A DNA stretch of 64,000 nt. It comes from Perognathus longimembris pacificus. Its lineage: Eukaryota; Chordata; Mammalia; Rodentia; Heteromyidae. The stretch is taken from NCBI RefSeq assembly GCF_023159225.1, contig NC_063170.1:29228301-29292300 (forward strand), in the 5' to 3' direction. This document shows, in pieces, positions 9,869-21,545 of the stretch. The notes beneath the pieces are model-generated. The model was not told where the DNA came from, made no database searches, and saw only the letters and a program-made list of their open reading frames with translations. How positions within the stretch are numbered: the first letter of the stretch is position 1; every line of letters begins with the position of its first letter. A program made the translations under genes and the position numbers.

Positions 9869-11740
9869 ATTTCTAGATTTCTTGATAATGGGCATTCTAA
9901 TTGCTGTGAGGTGGAATCTCAATATTTTGATTTGTATTTCTTTTATGGTCAGAGATGTTGAAATTTTCTTCATGTCTATTAGTCATTCTTAGCCCATTTA
10001 TTAATGGGGTGATTGTTTCTTGGAGGATTTTTTTTGGGGGGACTTAATTTTTTGAGTTCTAAGTATTGTTTAGATATGTGGCTCTTGTCTGTTGTATGGC
10101 TAATGAAGATCTTCTCCCAATCTGTGGGCTTTCTATTTATCTTGCTAACGGTGTCCTTTGCCATGCAGAAGCTGCAGTTTTATGCAACCCCATTCGTCCA
10201 ACCTTTCTTTGATTTGTTGTATTTCTAAGTCTTCATTAAGAAAGTTTTAACTTGTACCAAGGAGCCCTAGTGTTTCTTCTATTCCTTCCTGTAATGTTTT
10301 TAGGGTATCTGCTTTTACCTCAAGGTCTTTGATCCATTTGGAATTGATTCTGGTTCATGGTAATATAGAAGAATCTAACTTTAGGTTTCTACAGGTGTTT
10401 AACCAATTCTGCCAGCATTGTTTGTTGAAGAGGGTGTCTTTCTTCCATCCTACTTTTTGGCTCCCTTATCAAAGATTAAGTGGCTATAATTCTGCAGGTT
10501 CATTTCTGGGTCTTCATTTCAATTCTGCTGGTCCTCAGACCTGTTCTTGTGCCAATACCAAGCTGTTTTTATTACTATAGCTTTGTAATAAGAGTTTGAA
10601 GTTTGGTATTGAAATTCTTCCAGCACTGTTCTTCCTGCTAAGGGTTGTTTTTGCTATTCTGTCTCTTTTATTATTCCGTATGAATTTTTGGATTCCTTTC
10701 CCGAGATAAAGAATGATGCTGGGGGCTTGGAATTTGCCTTAGTGGTAGAGTGCTTGCCTTGCATGCATGAAGCCCTGGGTTCACATACACAGAAAAAAAA
10801 AAGCCGAAAGTGGTGCTGTGGCTCAAGTGGTGGAGCGCTAGTCTTGAGCAAAAAGAAGGTCAGGGACAATGCCCAGGCCCTGAGTTCAAGCCCCAGGACT
10901 GGCCAAAAAAAAGAATAATGTTGGGATATTGATGGGTATTGCATTGAATTTTTAGATAGCCTTAGGCAGTATTGCTATTTTCGCGATGTTAATTCTCCCA
11001 ATCCAGGAGCATGGGCGGTTTTTCTACTTCCTTAGTTCTGCCTTAATTTCCTTTTTCAGGTTTTTAAAATTTTCATCATAGGTGTCCTTCACTTCTTTGG
11101 TTAAGTTAATTCCTAGGCATTTAATTTTTTTGAGGCCATTACTAAAGGAGATGCTTTCCTGATTTCAGCCTCACTCTTTTCATTGTTGGCATACAGAAAA
11201 GCCAGTGATTTTTGAGAGTTAATTTTATTCCCTAGTACTTTGCCAAAGTTTCAGATCATCTTGAGAAACTTGGGAGTGGAGTCATGGGGTTCTTTAAATA
11301 TAGGTTCATGTTATCCTCAAAGAGGAAGAATTTTACTTCATCTTTCCTTATTAGGATCCCCTTTGTGTTTGCCTCCTGCCTTATTGCTCTAGCTAGGAAT
11401 TCCAATACTATATTGAAGAGTAGTGGAGTGGATATCCTTGGATATCCTTGTCTCATTCCTGATTTTAGAGGAAATGGCTTTAACTTTTCAACGTTAACCA
11501 TAGTGCTAGCTGTAGATTTGTGATACATAGCCTTTATTATATTGAGGAAGGTTCCATAGATTTCTAGTTTCTCCAGAGCTTTTATCATAAATGTGTGTTG
11601 CATCTTGTCAAATGCTTTTTGTGCATCTCTTGAGATGATCATGTGGTTCTTGTCCTTGCTCCTATTGATTTACATTAATTGACTTGTGTATTGAACCAGC
11701 TTTGCATCCCTGGAATGAATCCTGTTTGAGCATAGTGTAA
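9869..11740 (-). mobile_element. old L1, ORF2 C-terminal half (part 2)
   Basis: The minus strand encodes broken ORF2 pieces, such as the fingers/palm segment at 11642-11256 ([20 protein letters not shown]) and the terminal region at about 10164-9979 (DWEKIFISHTTDKSHISKQY). Many stops are present. Its continuation toward the 3' end lies at 6478-5736, beyond the inserted younger L1. A SINE sits at 10719-10912. Confidence 0.75.
10719..10912 (+). repeat. dimeric SINE (IDL-Geo type)
   Basis: Plus-strand dimer: ID-like left unit (CTTAGTGGTAGAGTGCTTGC), A-rich linker, then right unit (GCTGTGGCTCAAGTGGTGGA) and an A-rich tail. It is flanked by AAAGAATGATG and AAAGAATAATG. Confidence 0.85.
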
Positions 11741-11749
11741 TTAATAATT

Positions 11750-11890
11750 TTTTTAAAATTATTACTATAAAGATGATGTACAGAGGAGTTACATAAGTCA
11801 GGTAATGAATGTTTTTTTCCACAATGTCATCCTTGGCTTCCTTTAAATGTATAGAATAGGGATGGGTATTTTGGAACATGTTAGCTCCTG
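11750..11890 (-). mobile_element. L1 3'-end fragment
   Basis: It contains attactataaagatgatgta and the rest of the L1 3' UTR signature shared with the other copies, truncated after about 140 bases. Confidence 0.6.
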
Positions 11891-11996
11891 CAGGCATTTA
11901 TGATGAATGCATGAAGTGAATGTGTCAGGTTAAAGGCTGCTTCTGCTGGAGAGAATACTAGACTTTGTCTCTGTCATTATTGGTAGAAAGAAGTTC

Positions 11997-12496
11997 NNNN
12001 NNNNNNNNNNNNNNNNNNNNNNNNNNNNNNNNNNNNNNNNNNNNNNNNNNNNNNNNNNNNNNNNNNNNNNNNNNNNNNNNNNNNNNNNNNNNNNNNNNNN
12101 NNNNNNNNNNNNNNNNNNNNNNNNNNNNNNNNNNNNNNNNNNNNNNNNNNNNNNNNNNNNNNNNNNNNNNNNNNNNNNNNNNNNNNNNNNNNNNNNNNNN
12201 NNNNNNNNNNNNNNNNNNNNNNNNNNNNNNNNNNNNNNNNNNNNNNNNNNNNNNNNNNNNNNNNNNNNNNNNNNNNNNNNNNNNNNNNNNNNNNNNNNNN
12301 NNNNNNNNNNNNNNNNNNNNNNNNNNNNNNNNNNNNNNNNNNNNNNNNNNNNNNNNNNNNNNNNNNNNNNNNNNNNNNNNNNNNNNNNNNNNNNNNNNNN
12401 NNNNNNNNNNNNNNNNNNNNNNNNNNNNNNNNNNNNNNNNNNNNNNNNNNNNNNNNNNNNNNNNNNNNNNNNNNNNNNNNNNNNNNNNNNNNNNNN
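11997..12496. other. assembly gap (500 N)
   Basis: Exactly 500 unknown bases within the last SHCBP1 intron; the round size suggests a placeholder. Confidence 0.99.
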
Positions 12497-13413
12497 CCTG
12501 TTGCCTGCCTTTCTTAACAGAATGGGTTGAGATAGCTTAGTGGAAATTTGTGAATTTGAAACCATGATTTAGATCATTATTAAATTTCAGTCATATAGTA
12601 ATTAAGCATTAGAGTGATTTGGAAAGTTAAACAAGTAATTCTTGTCATTTTTCAGAATTCATTGTACTTCTGCCTTTAGAAAATTTTACCTTACAGGCTT
12701 TCAGGGCAAAAGTGAGATGTCAGATGGGTGGGACTGTCTGAAAGCTCTGGTGGAAGTTAGTAACTGGCAGTCCATATCTTTAGATTGTAGGACTAAGGTC
12801 TCTTATCTTCTTCCTCTTCCATGAGGGTCATGTTGACACACTGTCATGTGTTATGTATCCCATCCATCTTAGCATCAGAGACTTCTCTTAAGAGAAAAAT
12901 CTCTTGTCCTGGAATTGGACTATTTGTTCTGCAACCAGCTGGAGGAAACTGATCAGTAGACTTGATGACTGCAAATTCACAATGCAAAAATCCTTTGCCA
13001 TTGAACAATCCTGAAAGTACTTCCAGAGGGCAAGGATTGAGGGCCTGCCTAGAATTAGCTGTTAGATTGAAAGTTCATTTAGCAATGTCTTACTAATCTT
13101 TGCATCTTATTTCCTAATGCAGAATTTAGCCAATAGGAAATATCAAGTTGAGTAAATATCAATATCTGTTGAGTGAATGAGATGCTAGGATGAAGAATGT
13201 AAACAAAAAGTTCAAAATTGGTGATCCTATATGCCAGGAGACTGTGGTATGAAGAACGAAACAGCTACTTATCATAATTCTTACTGTAGAAAATTGGTAA
13301 ATTCCACCCAGATATAGCAAGAATCCATGGCTGAAACGTTGAAAGCTCTAACAGATTGTGTTTTTGTAGGCTAGCCTGTGTTTTTAACTTTGACCTGTAA
13401 TTTGTTTCTTTAG
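12497..13413. other. SHCBP1 intron, unique sequence
   Basis: No repeat family, RNA gene or exon was recognised between the gap and the last exon. Confidence 0.5.
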
Positions 13414-13739
13414 AAAATAAAGCACTGAAACTGAAGATAAGTGTAGAGGCAGATGCCACTACTAGGGTTGATCTAGAAGAGCTGATTCAGTGTACGACTG
13501 GCAAAATGGAACTTCCTGCAAGAGCTGACCTTTCTGAACAGGCTGAGGGGAATTATGAAATTGTAAATGAAATCGTTGCTGCATCCACACAGAAAGGCCA
13601 GATGAGGAAGAAAAGGTTGAGTGAATTAGGCATTACACAAGCTGATGACAACTTAATGTCACAGGAGATGTTTGTTGCAATCATGGGAAACCAGTTTAAG
13701 TGGAATGGCAAAGGGAGTTTTGGCACATTTCTATTCTGA
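13414..13739 (+). CDS. SHCBP1: SHCBP1 last coding exon with stop
   Basis: The acceptor TTTAG lies at 13409-13413. With the single G carried over, the reading frame opens ENKALKLKISVEADATTRVD and runs 109 codons to TGA at 13737-13739. It ends GKGSFGTFLF. The KKRLSELGITQADDNLMSQE segment near the C-terminus is highly typical of SHCBP1. The five exons give about 268 codons, roughly the C-terminal 40 percent of a protein of about 670 residues. There is no premature stop, so the gene looks intact here. I saw no additional exon in the 7.9-kb intron, but 500 N fall inside it. Confidence 0.93.
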
Positions 13740-13887
13740 TTACAATGATGTAAATATATAACAAAACATTGGATCTTGCACACATTGCCCTGAGAATCAC
13801 TGCTACTTCATGACTATAGGTTGTATTTGGTATACTCAGTTGGGTTTGAGTGAAAGAGATAGATTTGATTTCTGCAAGTATTGCACA

Positions 13888-14996
13888 CAAAACATTCTTT
13901 TTATTTTTTAATTTTATTGTCAAGGTAATGTACAGAGGGGTTACAATTACATAATAACATAATGAGTACATTTCTTGTCATATTTGTTACACCCTTCCTC
14001 ATTTTTCTTTCCCTTCCCTAGCTCAGATAAACATATATAATACTCAGTGTATCAAATCATATACAGTGACCATAGGGGATACGCCATAGGAAATTCACCT
14101 AGTACATTAAAAATAACGACAACAATAAAATCCTCCTGTTTCCATCTCTTGGAGTTCATTTTGCTTAGCCTCATCTTATATAACCATATGTACATAGCTG
14201 TTGAGCTTTTGTGATCCTCTGATAGGTCTATCCTAGACATTTTTATGTTATTTAGTAATTGTTTGGTTTTAGAGACATTGATCAACACATGTAGAAATAC
14301 CATTTTGAAAAGAACTTTATTTTACAGACACGATCTCTGCTTGTCCCCCCACCCCCCAATATCCACATATCTGGGAGACCATGCACCTTTGTTCTCTGTG
14401 TTCTAGGCTTGTCTCGCTCAACATTATTTTATCATTTCTAATCACTGTGTAGAATTCCACTGAGTACAGGTACCACATTGTTTGGATCCATTCATCTGTA
14501 GTGGGGCATCTGAGTTTTTTCCATATTTTGGCTGTTGTAAATTGTGCAGCAATAAACATGGATGTGGAGGTGTCTTTGTGGTATCCTGGATCTTGTTCTG
14601 GATAGATGCCTAGGAGTGGTATGGCTGGGTCATAGGCTATTTCTATGCTGAATTTTTTGAGGAACCTCCATACTGTTCTCCAGAGTGCTTGTACTAGTTT
14701 ACACTCCCCCCAGCAGGGGAGAAGCGTTCCTCCTCCGCATCCCCTCCAGCACTTTTGTTGCCTGAGTTCAGGGAATAGGCCATTCTAATTGGGGTGAGGT
14801 AGTATCTCAGGGTTGTTTTTTATTTGCATTTCCTTTACTGTCCTCATATGTTTCTTTGCCATTTTTATTTCTTCTGTGAAGTCTCTCTTTAGCTCACTTG
14901 TCCATTTAATAATTGGTTTACTGGATTTGGAGGGGTTTTTTTGAGTTCTCTGTAGATGACAGATATTAGGCCTTCATTTGCAAAACATTCTTTTTA
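13888..14996 (-). mobile_element. 5'-truncated L1 in SHCBP1 3' UTR, with target-site duplication
   Basis: The direct repeat CAAAACATTCTTTTTA occurs at 13888-13903 and again at 14981-14996. Between them is a reverse-oriented L1 3' end: a T-rich start, the 3' UTR signature (gtcaaggtaatgtacagagg), then ORF2 C-terminal sequence up to about 14980. Its orientation is opposite to SHCBP1 transcription, and the AATAAA-like strings inside it lie on the gene's sense strand. Confidence 0.92.
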
Positions 14997-15575
14997 AGAC
15001 AGGCTGTACAAACCAAACTAGGAAATAATTGGCAATTTCTTATCTAGAAAATCTTGCTTTCTTAGTAACTTTTAGAGTAAATGCACATTAACCTAGCACT
15101 TCAAAGAGGAGGAAGAAAGGCACATAATCAAGACGTGTGTATAAAAATGCAAAAGGTGTCATGTGTACTGTTCTTCTACAGTAGTTGTCTTTGTAGCAGT
15201 TCTGTTTCCATACAGTATTTTTGTATTTGTCTTACAATAAGCACTATGAATTGGAATTTCCCTAATGAGACTTACTATTCTTTTGCATTTTTATGCTGAA
15301 CTATGCAGTCAAAACAGCAGTAGAGAGCATAACAAATTTGACACAGAAATGAGAGGTATTGATTGCAACCTGTGTATACATAGAGCATTTCCAGTGTTGA
15401 TGTGAATGATTTTAAAGTATTTTCTTTTTTACCACAGTAATGTTCTGATCCTATTTCTTAGATGGTCAGTATGATTATTTATACAACTGTATTGTTCTTG
15501 TTATCTCATACTGTAAAATACAACTTTTAAACATTTTATTTTTAAAAAAACTATGTAACATTAATATACTTACTG

Positions 15576-15581
15576 ATTAAA
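15576..15581 (+). promoter_or_regulatory. candidate polyadenylation signal ATTAAA for SHCBP1
   Basis: ATTAAA lies in AT-rich sequence about 1.8 kb after the stop codon, or about 0.75 kb if the L1 is discounted. It is a common variant signal. It is chosen only because no AATAAA is present in the non-L1 3' sequence before it. Confidence 0.3.
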
Positions 15582-15761
15582 ATTATACTGATGAAATAGT
15601 AAAGGTGAATCTTGTCACATTTTCCAAACTCATTATGGGTCATGGTGCCAGTGTAGCATATTTTATCTTTTTACAAATTCAGAAAAAAAATGTTCTTTTT
15701 TTCCCACGTGCTGTTGTAGGAAAAACAATATTTTTTAATGTTTGGGAAAAAAATTACTTGT

Positions 15762-15915
15762 AGCCTGTGACCTGATGGCTCATATCTGCTATCCTACCAA
15801 GTCAGGAGGGTGAGAGCAGAATGGGTTTCAAGGTCAGCCCAGTCAAGATTTAGTGTGACTTCATCTTGCTCCACAAATCTGAGGGACTCGGTTCAAGTGC
15901 CAATTCCAACTCAAA
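15762..15915 (+). repeat. B1-like SINE, diverged
   Basis: Reads GCCTGTGACCTGATGGCTCA with a 7SL-like body and an incomplete right half. Low similarity, hence the moderate confidence. Confidence 0.45.
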
Positions 15916-16375
15916 AAAAATCAAGTTAATTTTCCTAAAAGCTATTTTTTTTTATTTTAGAAAGGAACAAATAACAACAAATGGAATTATGAAGTGATAT
16001 AAGTAGAATTATGCTTAGATGCTTATCAGTGTTTTGCATGCAACTTTCTTTAATCTCCCTCTACAGAGCCAATCTAGAATATGGGTATTTTACCAGCTTC
16101 TTTTCCCAGAAAAGGAGAACATATACACCTGAAATTAAATGATCTCTCAGCAGTTTTTGGAACTGCTAAGAGGAAACTTAAAACATGCTTCTGCTGTGCT
16201 TGTGAATTAAAAAACAAACATCCAGCCTCCAACAGTGCTCCCACAGTTTGCATATATGCCCTTTGATCTGAGACATTCCCTGCTAGTCACTTTACAGTCA
16301 GTCATCTTGGGCTCCAGAAGGATAGGACTTTCTTGTCACAAGGGGAAATACCCTTCAAAGTTACTATTCTTGCTT

Positions 16376-16490
16376 CTCTTTCTCTCTCTCTCTTCCTTCT
16401 TTTTCCTCCCTCCCTCCCTCCCTCCCTCCCTCCCTCCTTCCCTCCCTCCCTCCCTCCCCTCCTTCCCCTCTCCCTTCCTTTCTTTCTTTC
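16376..16490. repeat. pyrimidine-rich (TC)n and (CCCT)n simple repeat
   Basis: A strand-asymmetric C/T tract of over 110 bases, largely CCCT units, that abuts the SINE at 16491 and probably derives from its poly(A)/T tail side. Confidence 0.9.
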
Positions 16491-16680
16491 CGCCAGTCCT
16501 GGGGCTTGGACTCAGGGCCTAAGCAATCTCCTTGGCATCTTTTAGCTCAAGGCTAGCACTCTACCACTTGAGCCATAGTACCACTTCTGGCTTTTTCTGT
16601 TTATGTGGTGCTAAAGAATGGAACGCAGGCCCTCATGCATGCTAGGCAAGCACTGTACCACTAGGCCACATTCCCAGCCC
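16491..16680 (-). repeat. dimeric SINE (IDL-Geo type)
   Basis: Complete reversed dimer from GCCAGTCCTGGGGCTTGGAC to GGCCACATTCCCAGCCC. Confidence 0.9.
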
Positions 16681-16905
16681 CACACTATGCTTATAATATT
16701 GGAGAAAACTGTATGCTTCTTTGTTTATGTAAATAGGATTTTAAAACAATCCTCTCACTGTGGGTGAGTTCCTGAGGGACAAAGCAGAGCATGGTGACAT
16801 ACTGCAAGGACCTGCTGCAGGACAGGAGCTCAGGACAGCCCCATTCACTTGAGACACAGTCGGCAGGCTCTGGCACTCCAGATGCACTGCCAGCAATTTG
16901 AAGTC

Positions 16906-17850
16906 TTAAGCCTTTTCTTGAACCAAGTCCTCTTCTTCAGACTTCCTGTTCATCATAAGTGGCCTCCTGATACCTACCACTGGTACTTGGACAGCAGGTC
17001 GTAGATGTTGCTCTTGGCCTTGTCTGTGCCCTCGGGCCGGTGTACCAGTGCAGGAAGGCCTTGCCCGGGACATGGAGATGCGCTTGGGCAGCTCCTGGAC
17101 GGCCGACATCCTATGGCCGCACAGGAGGATGTCACACATAGCAGTCTTGACGTTGTTGGGGATCCACTCCACGAACTAGCTGCTGCTCGTGTCTTGCACG
17201 TTGAGCATCTACTTGTCCGCCTCTTTCCTGGACGTGTGGCCTTGGAAGATGGTGGCCGCCATCAGGCTGCTGCGTGACGGGGGTCATGGACGACCATCCT
17301 GTTTCTGTCGTCGAACTGGACTGGGTGAGCGCGGGCCCCGTGAGGGTCTGGCACCACTGGCTGCCCCAGCGGGGCAGAGGAGCAAAGCCGGGCACGAAGA
17401 AGGGCAGGCGGGGGCAGGGCACTGCATTCACGGCCAGTTTGCGCAGGTCGGCATTTCCCATGGTTGCCCCACTCCTGGTGGCCGACACCAGGGGGTTGAG
17501 GTCTCCACGTGTGGGCAGCCTCAGTGCGCTGGAACTGATGTGCAGGGCCTCGCCGTCGATGCAGGAGGTCTCGTCTGTGTTTTCTACCAGCTGGTGGACA
17601 GTGTGGCATTGCCGGCCTCCCCTGCAGTGGCCGACACCCCGGGCGAGGGCATGACACTGAAGGCATTCATGGTGTGTTCTGGGTATGCTTCTCTGGTCTT
17701 GCTGATGAGCAGGGTGCCCATCCCTGGCCTGGTGCCACCTCCCAGAAGCCCCGGAGACAGCTACAGCTTTCCCACTCCTTCCTCACCACGCCCAAGATGG
17801 CTCCACCAGCTCGGCTCCCTCTGCGTAGTGCTGCCCTTGACCTCCCTCCT
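16906..17850 (-). pseudogene. beta-tubulin processed pseudogene, 5'-truncated
   Basis: Read on the minus strand, pieces of beta-tubulin appear in order across several frames: GHY-like plus AEGAELV near 17836, a [17 protein letters not shown] stretch near 17665, [20 protein letters not shown] at about 17440, [18 protein letters not shown] at 17290, [18 protein letters not shown] at 17170 and [10 protein letters not shown] at 17100. It ends in an acidic tail ([11 protein letters not shown]) with a stop at about 16906. No introns interrupt it, so it is a retrocopy. The first about 100 codons are missing, a segment before NADLRK is deleted, and frameshifts and stops abound. Which beta-tubulin isotype was the parent cannot be told. 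Confidence 0.85.
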
Positions 17851-18344
17851 GCCTGCCCAGCCTGTCAAACACAAAGGGAAGACAAAGTCTCAAAGAATAA
17901 TTCCTGCCATTTGTGTTGTGAAGAGAACAGGACTCTTCCAAGCAAACCTTTGCTATTCTCCTTTGGTTAAATAAAGGAAATGTTTTCAATATGTCTAGAA
18001 CTCATAAAAATTGATATTCCTAGTTTTATTCAATAGGCCAATTTGTTCAAAAGGTCCAAGTCCTCTGTTCCAAAATAGTACCATCAGATAAATGCTGTTA
18101 GGTACACACTGCTCAGCATCTCAATTAATTTAGTAAGAATACATTTGGCGAACATCAACAGTTGGTTTTTTAGAAGCTGATATTCCCAGTGTTAGAATCA
18201 CATTGCTCTGCACATCAGAGTGAGCTTATACCATTTCATTTGGCTAATATCAAAGGTTTAGGATTTAGCAGCTGATATTCTTAGCTTCAATAGGCTCATT
18301 GAGATGACATGATTTGTAATCTGTGTTCTGCAAATTTCAACCTT
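17851..18344. other. intergenic, nothing recognised
   Basis: AT-rich sequence between the tubulin retrocopy and the tandem array. Some short stretches near 18300 already resemble the repeat unit. Confidence 0.4.
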
Positions 18345-19480
18345 AGGCATATCCTGAGGGGTAATTATGCTCCTTACCCTGACCAATTACGCATATCCTG
18401 GGGGCATAATATGGTAATTATAAAGGCCCATTAGGCATATCATGGGTGAATTATGCAGATAAAGGGGAATGATTATGCCAATCAGGTGTATAAATTTCAC
18501 ATATCCTGGGCCTTAGTTATGCTAATTTTGTGAGCTTATTATCCAGATCCCAGGGGCAAAATATACTATTTATGCAGGACAATTAGGCATATCTCAAGGG
18601 AAGTTATGCTAATTACACGGTCTATTTAGGGATATTCTGGGGGATAATTATGCTAATTATGCAGAACAATCACTTTAACGGTGGAGCTAAATATGCTACT
18701 TATTCGGACCAATTAGCTATATCCCTGGGGCTAATTATGCTAATCCTGCAGGGCAACCTCACAGATCTCAGAGGCCAATTATGCTACTTATGTGGACCAA
18801 TTACAGCTATCCTGAAGGTTGATTATGCTAGTTATGTGGTACAAAGAGGCATACCACAAGGGCTAATTATGTTAACTGTGGAAAAATTTGGCATATACTG
18901 TGGGTAAATTTTCATAATTATGTGGAAAAGTTCAGCATAACCCAGGGGATATATATGCTAATTATGTGGGCCAATAATGCATAGCTGGTGGGCAAATTAT
19001 GATAATTATGTAGGCAAATTACAATAAGCTGGAAGGTAATTATGCTAATTATTGAGAGGATTAAGGTATATCTTTAGGTAGTATGCTAATTATGCAGGAT
19101 AATTACCTGTATCCAGAAGCAAATTTTGCTAATTATGCAGGCCAATGAGGGGTACCCTGGGGGCTAATTGCCATATTTATGCTAATCAATTAGGCATATC
19201 CTGGGTGCTAATTATAATAGTGCAATCAAGTTATACTTATCCCACACAGGTGAATTATTCAAATTAGGTGGGTAACTTATGCCTAGCCTGAGTGTGAATT
19301 ATGCTAATTAGATGGGCCAATTAGGTACATCTTGAGAGGTAATGCTAGTTACCTTGAACAATTACCTATATACTAGAGTCGATGTATGGTAATTATGCAG
19401 GGTCATTATGCATATCACTGGGGTGAATTATGGTAATTATGCTCATCAATTATATAGATCTCAGGGAATGATGGTATATT
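18345..19480 (+). repeat. AT-rich tandem array of about 44-bp units (minisatellite)
   Basis: The core TAATTATGCTAATTATG, then a CCAATTAGGCATATCCTGGG-like segment, recurs about every 40-46 bases for about 1.1 kb, giving roughly 25 diverged units. Clear copies of ATGCTAAT lie near 18519, 18606, 18650, 18736, 18955 and later. Unit lengths vary and no unit is identical, so the array is old. It is not coding and lacks the constant-repeat, variable-spacer pattern of CRISPR. Confidence 0.9.
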
Positions 19481-19958
19481 TGATGGTAGAATGATCTGGA
19501 AATTAATTATGGAGCTTTGCAATCCAAGATGCTAATTTTGTGATAGCACTAACAATAGAATGTAAACCATTCATTTCCTAGTGCTCTACATTATATAATA
19601 TGTATATAATACATTACTTATACTTTATTTTATTTATTTGTTATTGTTATCTGCCTTTGGGCTAAAGAGATTTTGTCATTAGTTAGGCTTTTTATAATAT
19701 TTCATAATTTTGATTTTTGGCTTTCTACAGAATCTTCTCACTTAGACAAAACAAAAATATCTATTTTTAAAAATGAGCTGGATTCTGGTAGCTACCTGTT
19801 GATCATTTTGCTATCTTAATAGTAACTACCAGCTGATTTTTACTGATAAATACACTTGAAAATAATAGAACTAAAAATTAGATACTAATGAATGTCTGTG
19901 CAAATGACAATGAACATGAACGAAAGCTACAATACTCTAGCTTCATTCTTTATGGTCT
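19481..19958. other. intergenic AT-rich sequence, nothing recognised
   Basis: Low GC with scattered TATA-like strings. No repeat family or open frame with meaning was seen. Confidence 0.4.
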
Positions 19959-20168
19959 CTCTCTCTCTCTCTCTCTCTCTCTTTTGCCAGTCCTGGGCCT
20001 TGAACTCTGGGCCTGAGCACTCTCCATTTTGGCTTAAGGCTAGCACTCTACCACTTGAGCCACAGTGCCACTTCTGGCCTTTTCTATATATGTGGTGCTG
20101 ATGAATCAAACCCAGGGCTTCATGTATGTGAGGCAAGCACTCTTGCCACTAGGCCATATTCCCAGCCC
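19959..20168 (-). repeat. (TC)n tract plus dimeric SINE (IDL-Geo type)
   Basis: A (TC)n run at 19959-19982 is the altered tail of a full reversed dimer at 19985-20168. The insertion is flanked by TATGGTCTCT on both sides. Confidence 0.9.
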
Positions 20169-20579
20169 TATGGTCTCTTTTTACTCATCTAGATATTTAT
20201 TAACACGTGAAAGAGTGCTATGTAGAAGTGTGATGATTTTGATTTACAGTCAGATTTAATAATTCAGAGAGGATAAAATAAAACCCAACTTCCCTCAGAA
20301 AGCTTTGAGTACAGCCCTGGTAAGAGAATGAATAGCTATGAATATAAATCACTTTTGATCTTTTTTGTTGTTGACAGGAGTAGAGCTATGAAAGAGCTAA
20401 GCTGCAGCAGGCAGCTCTCGGGGGGAAGCTGTGTCCTACAGAAATGTTCATTTGCTGGATGACAACTGGGAAGACATAAATGAGCCTGAGAAGCTATTTA
20501 TTACTCACAGATGTCACAGAAAATGCCAATTCTTGATCAGGCCTATTCTCTCTTCTTTTAATGGTAAATAACCTGCAAG

Positions 20580-20900
20580 TGTTAGGTTTTTAAAGTAGGT
20601 AGCCGGTAAAGGAGAACACCACGCGGTATTCAGGCAGGAGAGAACGTTTATTACAGAACTGCTAGCCTGTGGCCAAGATGACCCATGGCCGGAGAGAAAG
20701 GAGAGAGAGAGAGAGAGAGACCCCCACCCAGCCCTGCTTTATTTATGGCAGGGGCAAGGGGTGTGGCCAGGTGGATTAGGAGGTGACCTCAGGGAAAGGG
20801 GAGGTAACTGCCTCCAGGTCTGCAGGTTACCCAGGTAACTGGGTGGAGACTTAATGAGGTGGGGGCATCTGCATGTAGCCGTCAGGGAGAGGACCTAACA
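20580..20900 (-). mobile_element. element C: LTR (321 bp)
   Basis: The ends are perfect inverted repeats, TGTTAGG at 20580 and CCTAACA at 20900. On the minus strand there are two AATAAA-type signals (the ATAAATAAAGC region and GTAATAAACG). A (GA)n stretch lies at 20703-20722. A purine-rich AAAAGGCTGGAA precedes the LTR on the minus strand, so this is the 3' LTR of a minus-strand element whose body lies at higher coordinates. No second LTR of this family was found in the window. Confidence 0.75.
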
Positions 20901-21379
20901 TTCCAGCCTTTTAATAGTAATGAAAAAGGACGAAGATTCTCTCTGGCTGCTTCCTGCTGGCAAGGGGCGTCGGCATTAGGGGTAAAAGGCAGAAATGTGG
21001 CCTCTCCTGGAGAAGGCGAGCAGCAGGGTCCCTTGGTGGTAGATGCCAATCCTTGAATGAAGCCTGGAAGAAGTCTCATGAGGCAGGGGCTGGGCAAAAA
21101 AAAAAAAAAAAATTAAGGCAAAAGGACAGGTTTAGGGCACAAAATTAAAAATTGGATGACTTGGACAGTTCTTATACTCAGGCATGGACATTAGATGGAC
21201 AAGCTACTATCTCTTGATCCCCCGGCTCTGATTAATTTTGAAAGGGCGAGACAAAGTGACTCCATTTAGGATCTGACATAATTCTCCTCTTACTCCTCTC
21301 CATGATCCTTGTTCCCTGAACTGGCTGAGTCCCAGGGATCTAGGTGCTTGTTGCTGGGATGGCTTGTCCCCGATGGCAT

Positions 21380-21545
21380 TCACAGGGTTTGAACTCAGGG
21401 CCTGGGCACTGTCCCTGAGCACTTCTGCTCGAGGCTAGTGCTCTACCACTTGAGCTCCACTTCCGGCATTTGGCTGGTAAGAGATAAGTCTCTTGAGCCA
21501 TGCTTAGAGATTTTCAGCCCTGGCTGGCTTCGAACTGCAATCCAA
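21380..21545 (-). repeat. composite B1/Geo-like SINE within element C
   Basis: Reversed right half (TTTGAACTCAGGGCCTGGGC; GAGGCTAGTGCTCTACCACT) and B1-like part ending near GGCTGGCTTCGAACTGCAAT. Confidence 0.65.

Larger units (their letters stand above)
13740..15600 (+). other. SHCBP1: SHCBP1 3' UTR region, interrupted by an L1
   Basis: About 150 bases follow the stop before an L1 insertion (13904-14980), and AT-rich unique sequence resumes at 14997. No AATAAA occurs in the unique parts. The variant ATTAAA at 15576-15581 is the best polyadenylation signal candidate and would give a 3' UTR of about 0.75 kb without the L1. The true cleavage site is not visible from sequence alone. Confidence 0.45.

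Noticed and set aside
11930..12565. Long frames of about 200 codons on both strands
   Set aside because: They are made almost wholly of N from the assembly gap; the same applies to 61050-61832.
17189..17974. 261-codon open frame on the plus strand
   Set aside because: It is antisense to the beta-tubulin pseudogene and has no protein-like features of its own.
18345..19480. Possible CRISPR array
   Set aside because: The whole unit repeats with gradual divergence; there are no constant repeats with unique spacers, and the DNA is a rodent genome.
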